A stretch of 64,000 bases of DNA from Streptomyces halstedii (GTDB lineage: Bacteria; Actinomycetota; Actinomycetes; Streptomycetales; Streptomycetaceae): contig JOAZ01000005.1 of NCBI GenBank assembly GCA_000720535.1, forward strand, positions 62,001 through 126,000, given 5' to 3'. The notes below the pieces were generated by a model. That model was not told where the DNA came from. It made no database searches and saw nothing but the letters and a program-made list of their open reading frames with translations. The stretch's first letter is position 1. Every line of letters begins with the position of its first letter. Shown piece after piece: positions 30,365-39,270 of the stretch. The position numbers and the translations under genes are program-made.

Positions 30365-30572
30365 GGGGCAAGTATGCGTGAGCCCCCGCGCGTTCCCGCC
30401 GGCCGCCGCCGCACCCCGGTGAACGGACTCGGCACACACGCTGACGTGAACGTGAAAAAACCGTAAGAAGCGGTCATGTGCCGGTGTCCGGGCGGTACAT
30501 GGTGTCGTAGGGTCACCAGAGTCCTCGCGCCGGGGAGCGCGGACAGGCGTCGACGGGGAGGGACCAGAACAC

Positions 30573-32282
30573 ATGGCAGCGCAATTCGGCCGCAGGCTGC
30601 GCAGGGGGGCCACCAGCACCGCCGTCGTCGCGGTCGCGGTAGCGGCCCTCGCCGCCTCCCAGGCCCCCGCGGCCACGTCCCAGGACGCCGCGGGCGGTGA
30701 CCCGGCGGCGGCCGGCACCGACACGGACCCCGGCGGCGGCGGAGCCACCGGCAACTCGCCTTACCACACCGACCTTCCGCCGCTCACCACCCCCGACAAG
30801 CCCGGCACCTCCGTGGACCTCCCGGCGACCGGAACCACCGAGGCGGGCATACCCGCCACCGTCCTGGACGCGTACAAGAAGGCGGAGCGGGAGGTCGGGC
30901 GCACCGACGCCGCCTGCCGCCTGCCGTGGCAACTGCTCGCCGCGATCGGCAAGGTCGAGTCGGGCCAGGCGCGCGGCGGCAAGGTCGACGCCGACGGCAC
31001 CACGTTCTCCCCCATCCTCGGCCCCGTCCTCGACGGTCAGGGCTTCGCGCTGATCAAGGACACCGACGGCGGTGCGTACGACGGCGACGCGACCCACGAC
31101 CGCGCGGTCGGCCCCATGCAGTTCATCCCGTCGACCTGGGAGGTGTGGGGCCAGGACGGGAACGGCGACGGGCGCAAGGACCCCAACAACATCTATGACG
31201 CGGCGCTGGCCGCCGGGCGCTACCTCTGCGCGGGCGGGCGCGACCTGGCCGTGGCGGCGGACCTCGACCGGGCGGTGCTGAGCTACAACCACTCGCAGGA
31301 GTACCTGCGGACGGTGCGCTCCTGGTTCGACTTCTACAACCGCGGTACGCACGAGGTGCCCGACGGCACCGGTGTCCTGCCCTCCGGCACGGGCGCCGGC
31401 TCCTCCCCGTCGTCCACCCCGACCCCGACCCCCACCCCGTCGCCGAGCGGCTCCACCGGCACGAAGCCGAAGCCGAAGCCGAAGCCCACTCCGACCCCCA
31501 CCCCGTCCAAGCCGGGCGGCGGCACGAGCCCCACGCCCGAACCGTCGAAGCCCACCGAGCCGACGACCCCGCCCACCACACCGGAACCGCCCCGGACGCT
31601 CGGCAGCATCGAGAACGCGGGCACCCCCGCCCTCACCGCGACGGCCGGCGAGGCGTTCGCCGGACGGGTCGCGGTCAAGGCCAGGGACACCCTGGGAGCC
31701 CCGCTCGCCGAAGCGAAGATCACCTTCACCCTGACCGGCGGCACCGACGCCCGGTTCGCGGGCGGCGCGAGCACCGTCACCGTCCCCACCGGGGCCGACG
31801 GCGTCGCCACCGCACCGGTCCTGACGGCCGGTGAGAAGACGGGCGCGTTCACCGTGACGGCCGTGGCCGGCACCCCGCGTCCGCGCACCCTCACCTTCGC
31901 CGCCCAGGTCACCGCCCGTCAGGCGGACGCGCTCACCCGCACCGGCGACGAGGCGCTGACGGCCGCCCCGGGCGCCGCGTTCGCCCCGGTCGAGGTCAGG
32001 GCGACGTACAAGGGCGAGGGGCTCGCGGGCACCGTCGTCACCGCCACCATGGTCACCGGCGGCGCCACCCCCGCCGAGAACGACGAGGGCCCGTACTTCA
32101 AGGGCGCCGACGGCGAGGTGCTCCGTACGCTCACCGGCCTCAGGACCGGCGACGGCGGCGTCCTGGAACTCCCGGCCGTCCACGCCGACGACACCGAGGG
32201 CACCTACACGCTGCGCCTCACCACGGACAGCGGCGTGACCCTCACCGTCGAACTCACGGTCACGGCACCGCCCGCCGCCTGA
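30573..32282 (+). CDS. Secreted lytic transglycosylase with Pro-rich linker and beta-sandwich domains
   Basis: A 569-residue cell-wall protein. A signal peptide spans about 1-34 and a Gly/Thr/Pro-rich stretch runs to 85. The transglycosylase (MltB/SLT type) domain covers about 90-260, with likely catalytic E129 (IGKVESG) and AVGPMQFIPSTWEVWG. Then comes a Thr-Pro/Lys-Pro linker (about 271-340) like those that span the actinobacterial wall, and two Ig-like/big-domain beta-sandwich repeats (about 345-455 and 460-569). It cleaves the MurNAc-GlcNAc bond of peptidoglycan. I looked for a c-di-AMP (ydaO) riboswitch in the 208-bp leader region and could not support one. Confidence 0.87.
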   Translation: MAAQFGRRLRRGATSTAVVAVAVAALAASQAPAATSQDAAGGDPAAAGTDTDPGGGGATGNSPYHTDLPPLTTPDKPGTSVDLPATGTTEAGIPATVLDAYKKAEREVGRTDAACRLPWQLLAAIGKVESGQARGGKVDADGTTFSPILGPVLDGQGFALIKDTDGGAYDGDATHDRAVGPMQFIPSTWEVWGQDGNGDGRKDPNNIYDAALAAGRYLCAGGRDLAVAADLDRAVLSYNHSQEYLRTVRSWFDFYNRGTHEVPDGTGVLPSGTGAGSSPSSTPTPTPTPSPSGSTGTKPKPKPKPTPTPTPSKPGGGTSPTPEPSKPTEPTTPPTTPEPPRTLGSIENAGTPALTATAGEAFAGRVAVKARDTLGAPLAEAKITFTLTGGTDARFAGGASTVTVPTGADGVATAPVLTAGEKTGAFTVTAVAGTPRPRTLTFAAQVTARQADALTRTGDEALTAAPGAAFAPVEVRATYKGEGLAGTVVTATMVTGGATPAENDEGPYFKGADGEVLRTLTGLRTGDGGVLELPAVHADDTEGTYTLRLTTDSGVTLTVELTVTAPPAA

Positions 32283-32292
32283 CCCGCACCGC

Positions 32293-32327
32293 GCGCACGG
32301 CGGCCCCGGCCGGGGGCCGCCGCGCGC
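32293..32327 (+). terminator. Terminator after lytic transglycosylase
   Basis: Stem of 15 positions with one mismatch (32293-32307 with 32313-32327) and a 5-nt loop; the inner 10 bp are perfect. It lies 11 bp after the stop codon and also faces the end of hrpB. Confidence 0.65.
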
Positions 32328-32375
32328 ACACCGCCGTCCCGGACGCGCCGGGGTGTACGGGCCGTACGACAGGCG

Positions 32376-34901
32376 CTACCGCCCGCGGAGCCGCGCCGAG
32401 GTGAGACGGGTCGCCTCCATGGACGCCGGGTCCTCGGGCCACGGATGCTTCGGATAGCGGCCGCGCAGCTCGGCCCGCACCGCCCGGTAGCCCTCCCGCC
32501 AGAACGACGCCAGGTCCGCCGTCACCGCGGCGGGCCGCCCGGCGGGGGACAGCAGGTGCACCAGTACGGGAACCCCGGCCACCCGGGGCGTCTCCCGCAG
32601 CCCGAACAACTCCTGCACCTTCACCGCGAGGACGGGCTGCTCACCGCCGTACTCCACCCGGACCCGGGACCCGCTGGGCACCTCGATCCGCTCCGGAGCC
32701 AGTTCGTCCAGCCGGGCCGCCTCGCCCGACGCCCACGGCAGCAGGACGCGGAGCGCCTGGCCCGCGTCGATCCGCGCCAGGTCCGCGCGGCGCCGGGCCC
32801 GTGACAGCGCGGGCTCCAGCCACCGGTCGGCGCACGCGAGCAGCGCCTCGTCGGACACGTCCGGCCACGGCGCTTCCCGCACCCGGCGCAGGAACGCCAG
32901 CCGCAGCCGCAACCGCTCGGCGTCCCGGCTCCACCGCAGCAGCCCGAGCCCCTCGGTCCGCAGACCCTCCAGCAGGGCCTCCCTCACCAGGTCCGGGGCG
33001 GGCTGCCGCAGCGTGCGCACCGACAGCTCGATCGCCCCCAGCCGCTCCACGGCACGCGCCACCACGTCGCCGTCCGCCCAGCCCACCTCCTCACCCGTGG
33101 ACCGCAGATGCCCGGCGGCCAGCCGGGCCGTGTCCTCGTCTACGACCGCCGCGAGCCGTACCCGCGCGGACACGGCGTGCGCGGGCCGGTCGGCCACCGC
33201 GACCGCCAGCCACGGCGCACCGCGCAGCCCCGAGCCGTCGCGCGGTTCGGCGCCGGTGCCCGACGCCATGAGGAACGCCCCCTGACCACGGGCGCGCGCC
33301 ACCCGCTCCGGGAACGCCAGCGCCGCCACCAGACCGGCGGCCGCGTCGTCCGACGCCCCGGCCGCCCCACCATCGGAAGGCGCCCCGGAACGCGATACGC
33401 CGTCCAGGGCGGACGACAGCCGCCGGACCTCCTGCCGCCAGCGCGCCGCGTACCCGTCCCCGCCCCGCCGGGCCGTGCGCAGGGCGGCCGCCAGGTCGTC
33501 CCCGTACTCCCGTGGCGGCTCCTCGCCGAGCAGCGCCACCACCTCGGCGGCCCGGCGCCCGCCCACCTCCGCCGCCCCGTCGAGCAGTGCGCGGGCCAGC
33601 CGGGGGTGCAGGCCCAGCCGGGACATGCGCACCCCCCGGGACGTCGCCCGGCCCGCCGCGTCCACCGCGCCGACCGCCTCCAGCACCTCCCGTGCCGCGC
33701 CCATCGCCCCGGCGGGCGGCGGGTCCAGCAGGGACAGGCCCGAGGCGTCCGGGTCGCCCCAGCAGGCCGCCTGCAACGCGAACGCCGCCAGATCGGCCAC
33801 CTTGATCTCCGGCGACGGGAAGCGGGCCAGCCGCCCGTCCTCCGCCCGCTCCCAGCAGCGGTACACCGCGCCCGGCGCCTCACGCCCCGCCCGGCCGGCC
33901 CGCTGGCGGCCCGCCGCCTGCGACGCGCGTACCGTCGTCAGCGCGCTCAGCCCCCGCGCGTGGTCCACCCGCGGCTCCCGGGCCAGCCCCGAGTCCACGA
34001 CGACGCGCACCCCGGGCACCGTCAGCGACGACTCCGCCACGGACGTCGCCAGCACCACCCGCCGCCGGGGCCCCGACCCGGCCAGCACCGCGTCCTGCAC
34101 CGCCGCCGGGGCCCGCCCGTGGACCTGGAGCAGCTCGGCGTCCACACCGCCGAGCTGCCCGGCCACCCGGCCGATCTCCCCGACGCCGGGCAGGAAGCAC
34201 AGCACGTCACCGTCCCGCTCCACGAGCGCCCGGCGCACCACGGCGGCCACATGCGCCAGCAGCGCCGGATCGACCCGCATCCCGTGCGGCGGACGTACGG
34301 GATGCGGCGGCGGGGCCCACACCACCTCCACCGGGTGGGACACCCCGGGAGCCTCGACGACCGGGGCGTCGCCCAGCAGCCGCGCCCAGCCCTCCGCGTC
34401 CGTCGTCGCCGACGCGGCGACCAGGCGCAGCTCGGGCCGGATCGTCCCCCGTACGTCCAGGAGGAACGCGGCGACCGTGTCCGCGTCCAGATGGCGCTCA
34501 TGGCACTCGTCGATGACCACCACGTCGACGCCGGCCAGTTCCTGATCGCGCTGGAGACGCTGGAGCAGCACCCCGGTGGTCACCACCTCGACCACCGTGC
34601 CGGGGCCCACCCGGCGCTCACCGCGCACGGTGAAGCCGACCCGCTCACCGGCGCTCTCCCCGAGCAGCCACGCCATCCGCCGGGCCGCGGCGCGTGCGGC
34701 GATCCGCCGGGGCTCGGCCACCACCACCCGGCGCACCGGCCCTCCACCGGTCAGCCCGGCGAGCACCAGCGGGACGAGGGTCGTCTTGCCGGTGCCGGGG
34801 GGTGCGCAGAGCACCGCGGCACCGTGGTCACCGAGCGCCCGCAGCAGGGCGGGCACGGCGGTGCGTACGGGCAACTGGTCCAGGGCGTCGGTACGGATCA
34901 C
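32376..34901 (-). CDS. hrpB: ATP-dependent helicase HrpB
   Basis: An 841-residue DEAH/RHA-type helicase. Walker A is APPGTGKT (33-40), Walker B is IDECHERHLDAD (DECH), motif III SATTD, and motif VI QRAGRAGR, followed by the helicase-associated and HrpB C-terminal domains; the C-terminus has HPWPEDPA, as in HrpB. The family is widespread, and its cellular role in RNA metabolism is poorly defined. The start at 34901 gives MIRTDALDQLPV, the usual N-terminus. It is convergent with the lytic transglycosylase gene and lies 33 bp downstream of the methyltransferase gene, possibly in one transcript. Confidence 0.92.
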   Translation of the reverse strand: MIRTDALDQLPVRTAVPALLRALGDHGAAVLCAPPGTGKTTLVPLVLAGLTGGGPVRRVVVAEPRRIAARAAARRMAWLLGESAGERVGFTVRGERRVGPGTVVEVVTTGVLLQRLQRDQELAGVDVVVIDECHERHLDADTVAAFLLDVRGTIRPELRLVAASATTDAEGWARLLGDAPVVEAPGVSHPVEVVWAPPPHPVRPPHGMRVDPALLAHVAAVVRRALVERDGDVLCFLPGVGEIGRVAGQLGGVDAELLQVHGRAPAAVQDAVLAGSGPRRRVVLATSVAESSLTVPGVRVVVDSGLAREPRVDHARGLSALTTVRASQAAGRQRAGRAGREAPGAVYRCWERAEDGRLARFPSPEIKVADLAAFALQAACWGDPDASGLSLLDPPPAGAMGAAREVLEAVGAVDAAGRATSRGVRMSRLGLHPRLARALLDGAAEVGGRRAAEVVALLGEEPPREYGDDLAAALRTARRGGDGYAARWRQEVRRLSSALDGVSRSGAPSDGGAAGASDDAAAGLVAALAFPERVARARGQGAFLMASGTGAEPRDGSGLRGAPWLAVAVADRPAHAVSARVRLAAVVDEDTARLAAGHLRSTGEEVGWADGDVVARAVERLGAIELSVRTLRQPAPDLVREALLEGLRTEGLGLLRWSRDAERLRLRLAFLRRVREAPWPDVSDEALLACADRWLEPALSRARRRADLARIDAGQALRVLLPWASGEAARLDELAPERIEVPSGSRVRVEYGGEQPVLAVKVQELFGLRETPRVAGVPVLVHLLSPAGRPAAVTADLASFWREGYRAVRAELRGRYPKHPWPEDPASMEATRLTSARLRGR

Positions 34902-34934
34902 GCCCCCAGTCTCGTACGCGGACGGGCCCGCCCG

Positions 34935-35759
34935 TCACCAGGTGCGGCGGTCCCGCTCACAGACGAAGACCGCGGTGCCGGGGATGAGGTTGCCGCGCAG
35001 CGGGGACCAGCCGCCCCACTCCTGGTGGTTCCAGGCCGGCCACTCCGGCTCCACCAGGTCCAGCAGCCGGAAGCCGCCCGCCACCACGTCCCGCACCCGG
35101 TCGCCGAGCGTCCGGTGGTGCTCGACGTACACCGCGTCCCCCTTCTCGTCCTGTTCCACGTACGGCACGCGGTCGAAGTAGGAGGCGGCGACGGAGAGCC
35201 CTTCCGGGCCGGGTTCGTCGGGGAACGCCCAGCGGACCGGGTGCGTCACGGAGAACACCCAGCGCCCCCCGGGGCGCAGCACCCGGTGCACCTCGCGGAA
35301 GACCTGGACGGGGTCGGCGACGAACGGCACCGCGCCGTAGGCGGAGCAGGCGAGGTCGAAGGAGCCGTCCCGGAACGGCAGCCGCCCCGCGTCGGCCTCC
35401 ACCAGCGGCACACCGCCGCCGATCCGCAGCGCGTGCTGGAGCTGGCGGTGGGAGAGGTCGAGGGCGACGGGGCGTGCGCCCTGGGCGGCCAGCCAGCGGG
35501 AGCACTGGGCGGCGCCCGCCCCGATCTCCAGGACGTCCCGGTCCTTCAGGGCGGCGGCGGGTCCCAGCAGGGCGGCCTCCGCCTCGTCCAGTCCCTCCGG
35601 GCCCCAGACGAACCGGTCGTCCCCGAGGAACGCCCCGTGGTCGCTCTGGTACTCGTCGGCGTTCCTGTCCCACCAGCCCCGGTTCGCCCGGCTGCTCTCG
35701 GCGTCACCGGCCTCCCGGCGCGTCGCTTCAGGTTCCCACCCGTGGATCTCTTGGCTCAT
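34935..35759 (-). CDS. Class I SAM-dependent methyltransferase
   Basis: A 274-residue protein with a Methyltransf_11-type Rossmann fold. Motif I is VLEIGAGAAQCSRWLA (about 96-111), an acidic loop follows in ALDLS, motif II-III lies in LPFRDGSFDLACSAYG, and motif IV in VLRPGGRWVFSVTHP. The N-terminal helix with RANRGWWDRNADEYQ is common in small-molecule methyltransferases. No signal or membrane segment. The substrate is unknown. It is immediately upstream of hrpB, with a 33-bp gap, and divergent from rpsA. Streptomycetes commonly have this methyltransferase beside hrpB/rpsA, as far as I recall. Confidence 0.85.
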   Translation of the reverse strand: MSQEIHGWEPEATRREAGDAESSRANRGWWDRNADEYQSDHGAFLGDDRFVWGPEGLDEAEAALLGPAAALKDRDVLEIGAGAAQCSRWLAAQGARPVALDLSHRQLQHALRIGGGVPLVEADAGRLPFRDGSFDLACSAYGAVPFVADPVQVFREVHRVLRPGGRWVFSVTHPVRWAFPDEPGPEGLSVAASYFDRVPYVEQDEKGDAVYVEHHRTLGDRVRDVVAGGFRLLDLVEPEWPAWNHQEWGGWSPLRGNLIPGTAVFVCERDRRTW

Positions 35760-35930
35760 CGTGCCCGTCGTTGTAGTTTGCCTTCACCGTCCGTGCGGGC
35801 GGTGCCCGCACGGGGCCGTACGGGACGCACCCGCGCGCCCCGCGACACGCCGCCGCGGCCGATGTGGCCTCGGTGAACGTGAGTTGTGCCGGGATTGGTG
35901 CGTTGTGCCCCGGGTGTGCGCCTTCGCGCA

Positions 35931-35959
35931 TTGACCCTGTCCGGCTGCCCCCGTATGCT
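35931..35959 (+). promoter_or_regulatory. Vegetative promoter of rpsA
   Basis: TTGACC (35931-35936), 17-bp spacer, TATGCT (35954-35959): an almost consensus HrdB/sigma-70 promoter. It predicts a start near 35966 and a 5' leader of about 190 nt before the rpsA ATG. Confidence 0.75.
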
Positions 35960-36158
35960 ACAAGTTGCGCTGCGAGCCTGCGCGCCTCAGACCTAGCAGG
36001 CCGCGCTCGCGTCTGTTGCATGTCCCCTCGGTTGTCGAGGCTCCTTTCCGGATCATCGGTCGGGTGCTTTCCAGGCTGTCCGGCTTCTGCAGAGGCGATA
36101 CGGGCTTTCGGCGTAGCAGTACCTACGACTCTCTGTCCGTACCGGAGCCCTTTCCCAC

Positions 36159-37670
36159 ATGACGAGCAGCACCGAGACCACCGCCACCACTCCGCAGGTT
36201 GCGGTCAACGACATCGGCGACGCGGACGCGTTCCTCGCGGCGATCGACGAGACGATCAAGTACTTCAACGACGGCGACATCGTTGACGGTGTCATCGTCA
36301 AGGTTGACCGGGACGAGGTTCTCCTCGACATCGGTTACAAGACCGAAGGTGTCATCCCGAGCCGCGAGCTCTCGATCAAGCACGACGTCGACCCGAACGA
36401 GGTCGTCAAGGTCGGTGACGAGATCGAGGCCCTGGTTCTCCAGAAGGAGGACAAGGAAGGCCGCCTGATCCTCTCGAAGAAGCGCGCTCAGTACGAGCGT
36501 GCCTGGGGCACCATCGAGAAGATCAAGGAAGAGGACGGCATCGTCACCGGTACCGTCATCGAGGTCGTCAAGGGTGGTCTCATCCTCGACATCGGCCTCC
36601 GTGGCTTCCTCCCGGCGTCGCTCGTCGAGATGCGTCGTGTGCGCGACCTCCAGCCCTACGTGGGCAAGGAGCTCGAAGCCAAGATCATCGAGCTGGACAA
36701 GAACCGCAACAACGTGGTCCTGTCCCGCCGTGCCTGGCTTGAGCAGACCCAGTCCGAGGTGCGTCAGACGTTCCTCACCACCCTGCAGAAGGGCCAGGTC
36801 CGCTCCGGCGTCGTCTCCTCGATCGTCAACTTCGGTGCCTTCGTGGACCTGGGTGGCGTCGACGGTCTCGTCCACGTCTCCGAGCTGTCGTGGAAGCACA
36901 TCGACCACCCCTCCGAGGTTGTCGAGGTCGGCCAGGAAGTCACCGTCGAGGTCCTCGACGTGGACATGGACCGCGAGCGCGTCTCCCTGTCGCTCAAGGC
37001 GACGCAGGAAGACCCGTGGCAGCAGTTCGCCCGGACGCACCAGATCGGGCAGGTCGTTCCCGGTAAGGTCACCAAGCTCGTTCCCTTCGGTGCGTTCGTG
37101 CGCGTCGACGAGGGCATCGAGGGCCTGGTCCACATCTCCGAGCTGGCCGAGCGCCACGTGGAGATCCCGGAGCAGGTCGTCCAGGTCAACGACGAGATCT
37201 TCGTCAAGGTCATCGACATCGACCTGGAGCGCCGTCGCATCAGCCTCTCGCTGAAGCAGGCCAACGAGGCGTTCGGCGGGGACCCGGCCTCGGTCGAGTT
37301 CGACCCGACCCTGTACGGCATGGCCGCGTCGTACGACGACCAGGGCAACTACATCTACCCCGAGGGCTTCGACCCCGAGACCAACGACTGGCTCGAAGGC
37401 TTCGAGGCTCAGCGCGAGGTCTGGGAGACCCAGTACGCCGAGGCGCAGCAGCGCTTCGAGCAGCACCAGGCCCAGGTCATCAAGTCCCGCGAGGCCGACG
37501 AGGCCGCTGCCGCCGAGGGCGCTGCCGCCCCGGCCGGCAACGCCCCGGCTGCCTCCGGCGGCAGCGGTGGCGGCTCCTACTCCTCGGAGTCGGCGGACAA
37601 CTCCGGCGCCCTGGCGTCGGACGAGGCCCTCGCCGCCCTGCGCGAGAAGCTGGCGGGCGGCCAGAGCTGA
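36159..37670 (+). CDS. rpsA: 30S ribosomal protein S1
   Basis: A 503-residue protein with four S1/OB-fold RNA-binding repeats at about 38-107, 124-190, 211-279 and 296-365 (e.g. GALVDLGGV-like cores: VNFGAFVDLGGVDGLVHVSEL and VPFGAFVRVDEGIEGLVHISEL, in repeats 3 and 4). It binds mRNA upstream of the start codon and docks it on the 30S subunit. The C-terminal 110 residues are an acidic, Ala/Gly/Ser-rich tail, the usual actinobacterial form lacking repeats 5-6. A GGAG lies 11 nt before ATG 36159. A good vegetative promoter and long leader precede it. Confidence 0.96.
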   Translation: MTSSTETTATTPQVAVNDIGDADAFLAAIDETIKYFNDGDIVDGVIVKVDRDEVLLDIGYKTEGVIPSRELSIKHDVDPNEVVKVGDEIEALVLQKEDKEGRLILSKKRAQYERAWGTIEKIKEEDGIVTGTVIEVVKGGLILDIGLRGFLPASLVEMRRVRDLQPYVGKELEAKIIELDKNRNNVVLSRRAWLEQTQSEVRQTFLTTLQKGQVRSGVVSSIVNFGAFVDLGGVDGLVHVSELSWKHIDHPSEVVEVGQEVTVEVLDVDMDRERVSLSLKATQEDPWQQFARTHQIGQVVPGKVTKLVPFGAFVRVDEGIEGLVHISELAERHVEIPEQVVQVNDEIFVKVIDIDLERRRISLSLKQANEAFGGDPASVEFDPTLYGMAASYDDQGNYIYPEGFDPETNDWLEGFEAQREVWETQYAEAQQRFEQHQAQVIKSREADEAAAAEGAAAPAGNAPAASGGSGGGSYSSESADNSGALASDEALAALREKLAGGQS

Positions 37671-37714
37671 CGCTCCGGGTCCCGGTAGCCGATCGGCTGC
37701 GGTAGAGCAGTAAG

Positions 37715-37755
37715 ACGTGAGGCCCGCTCCCCTGTCGGGGGGGCGGGCCTCACGT
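37715..37755. terminator. Terminator of rpsA
   Basis: A perfect 13-bp outer stem (ACGTGAGGCCCGC 37715-37727 with 37743-37755), extended by inner C/G pairs. It lies 45 bp after rpsA and before the end of the convergent beta-helix gene. Confidence 0.85.
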
Positions 37756-37801
37756 ATGTCGCGGGGCGGGGGGCCTCCTCCGTATGTCCTGAGGGGACGG
37801 C

Positions 37802-38764
37802 TCAGGGCGTCACGGGGATGTTCGTCAGCCCGTTGCCGCCGGTGACCGTGTTGCTGCTGTACACGGTGGTGGGGCAACTCGCGCTCAGGTTGGTGACGTT
37901 GACGGCGAGCCGCTTGTCGCCCGTCGCCCCGGTCAGGTCCGAGACGTTGCCCCGGAAGACCGTGCCGCAGCCCCAGCCGCTCTGCTGGGTGTGCGTCTCG
38001 TAGCCGTTGTTCGTGGTGCGTACGCCCCGGTTGTTCTCGACCAGCACGTCGTTCCCCTTCACATCGACCCAGGAATCGTCGTAGTTGGCGCCCGTCAGCC
38101 CGCCGCCGTCGAAGGTGTTGCCGATGACCCGGGTGCCGGTGGTGCCTTCCTTGATGTCGATGTTCTCGCCGCCCACACCCGGTCCGATGACGTTGTCCAG
38201 GATCCGCACGTTGTCGCTCCGGTCGGTCAGACCGCCCGCCGAGCCGACGTACACGCCCTCGCCCATACCGCGCCCGTCGTGCCCGGTGTCGTAGATCCGG
38301 GAGTTCCTGATGACGCCGTCCCGGCTCGACGTGCGGAAGTGGACGCCCTCCATGTCCAGGTCGTGGACGGTCACCGAGTCGATGACGACGCCGGTCGCCG
38401 CGTCGGCCACGATGCCCTTCTGGCCTCCGGTGACGGTGACGCCGTACACGGTCCAGTAGGACGCGCCGTTCAGATGCAGCCCGTAGCCGCCGCCCGCCGT
38501 CAGCACCGCCCGCGCGGAACCGGTGAGGGTGATCCGGGCGGAGGCCGTCGCGGGGACCGTCGCCTTGAAGTTGCCGGTGTACGTGCCGTCGGCGAGCCGG
38601 ATCGTGTCGCCGGGCGCCGCGGCGGCGAGGGCCGCCTTGAGCTGGGCCGCGGTGGAGACCTCGGTGACCGTGGCCGCCTGGGCACCGCCGGCGGCGGCCA
38701 GGGGCAGGACACCGGCGGCCAGCGCCGCGGTCAGCAGGGCGAGAAGCGAGGTGCGGGTGCGCAT
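37802..38764 (-). CDS. Secreted right-handed beta-helix protein (pectate lyase/polysaccharide-degrading type)
   Basis: A 320-residue exported protein. The signal peptide spans about 1-30 (AAGGAQA end). It is followed by TEVSTAAQLKAALAAAAPGDTIRLADGTYTG, an N-terminal motif common in chondroitinase B/pectate-lyase-like proteins (residues about 33-63), then repeated beta-helix rungs (IRNSRIYDTGHDG, RILDNVIGP, VIGNTFDGG, VLVENNRGV). Inference: it binds or cleaves an extracellular polysaccharide. ATG 38764 has GGAAGG 10 nt upstream. Its promoter carries a chitinase-type operator. No clear catalytic residue set could be assigned, so enzyme class is open. Confidence 0.82.
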   Translation of the reverse strand: MRTRTSLLALLTAALAAGVLPLAAAGGAQAATVTEVSTAAQLKAALAAAAPGDTIRLADGTYTGNFKATVPATASARITLTGSARAVLTAGGGYGLHLNGASYWTVYGVTVTGGQKGIVADAATGVVIDSVTVHDLDMEGVHFRTSSRDGVIRNSRIYDTGHDGRGMGEGVYVGSAGGLTDRSDNVRILDNVIGPGVGGENIDIKEGTTGTRVIGNTFDGGGLTGANYDDSWVDVKGNDVLVENNRGVRTTNNGYETHTQQSGWGCGTVFRGNVSDLTGATGDKRLAVNVTNLSASCPTTVYSSNTVTGGNGLTNIPVTP

Positions 38765-38857
38765 GGGGGGTGCCTTCCCGTCGGAGGGGTGCCGGAGGCC
38801 CGGGAGGTGGTCCGCGTACCTGAACCGGGGGCGAGGCTCTGAACCGGCTGCTCGGTG

Positions 38858-38897
38858 ACGGTAGGGCGAGGCTATGGACATGTCAAGGTCTGGACCA
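38858..38897 (-). promoter_or_regulatory. Promoter with chitinase-type operator for beta-helix gene
   Basis: Reading leftward: TGGTCCAGACCT (38897-38886), then TTGACA (38886-38881) as a perfect -35, a 17-bp spacer, and TACCGT (38863-38858) as the -10. The 12-mer is what I recall as the direct-repeat element of Streptomyces chitinase promoters, and its palindromic core resembles DasR sites. Start site is predicted near 38851, with a leader of about 87 nt. Confidence 0.6.
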
Positions 38898-39270
38898 TTG
38901 CCCCGGAGGGGACAGGGCGAGGACGCCGGACCATGGGCGAGCAGGGCATCGACGTGGGCCACGGCGAGGCGGCCGTCGGCGTCGGACGACCGCGGTGGCT
39001 CCGGCGCCGAACCGTACCCGTCCTGACCCGCCGTGAGATGCCGGGCGTGCCAGCGCTGTTCGGGTCGGCCCGAGGCGGATCCCGCGCCGTCCCGGGCCTG
39101 TCCCGGGCCAGTCCTGAGCCGTGTCGGACCGAGCCGAGCAGAGCCGCGCCGGGGCGGCCGGTGCCGAGCCGTCCGGGCAGGAGCGGGATCCGCCCCGGCC
39201 GGACGGCTCCTCCCCGCCCGAGCCGACACGGGCGGCGGGCTGGTGCGTGCCCACCCGTCGCCCCCGCCCG
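38898..39270. other. Gene-free stretch upstream of the beta-helix promoter
   Basis: No supported gene. The open frames here lack ribosome sites and family similarity. Two copies of GTCCCGGGCC (39089-39098, 39100-39109) occur in a GC-rich, repeat-like tract close to the end of the DUF4232 gene. Confidence 0.55.

Noticed and set aside
30365-30572. c-di-AMP (ydaO) riboswitch upstream of the lytic transglycosylase
   Set aside because: Such elements precede some streptomycete wall-hydrolase genes, but the conserved core could not be recognised here by eye.
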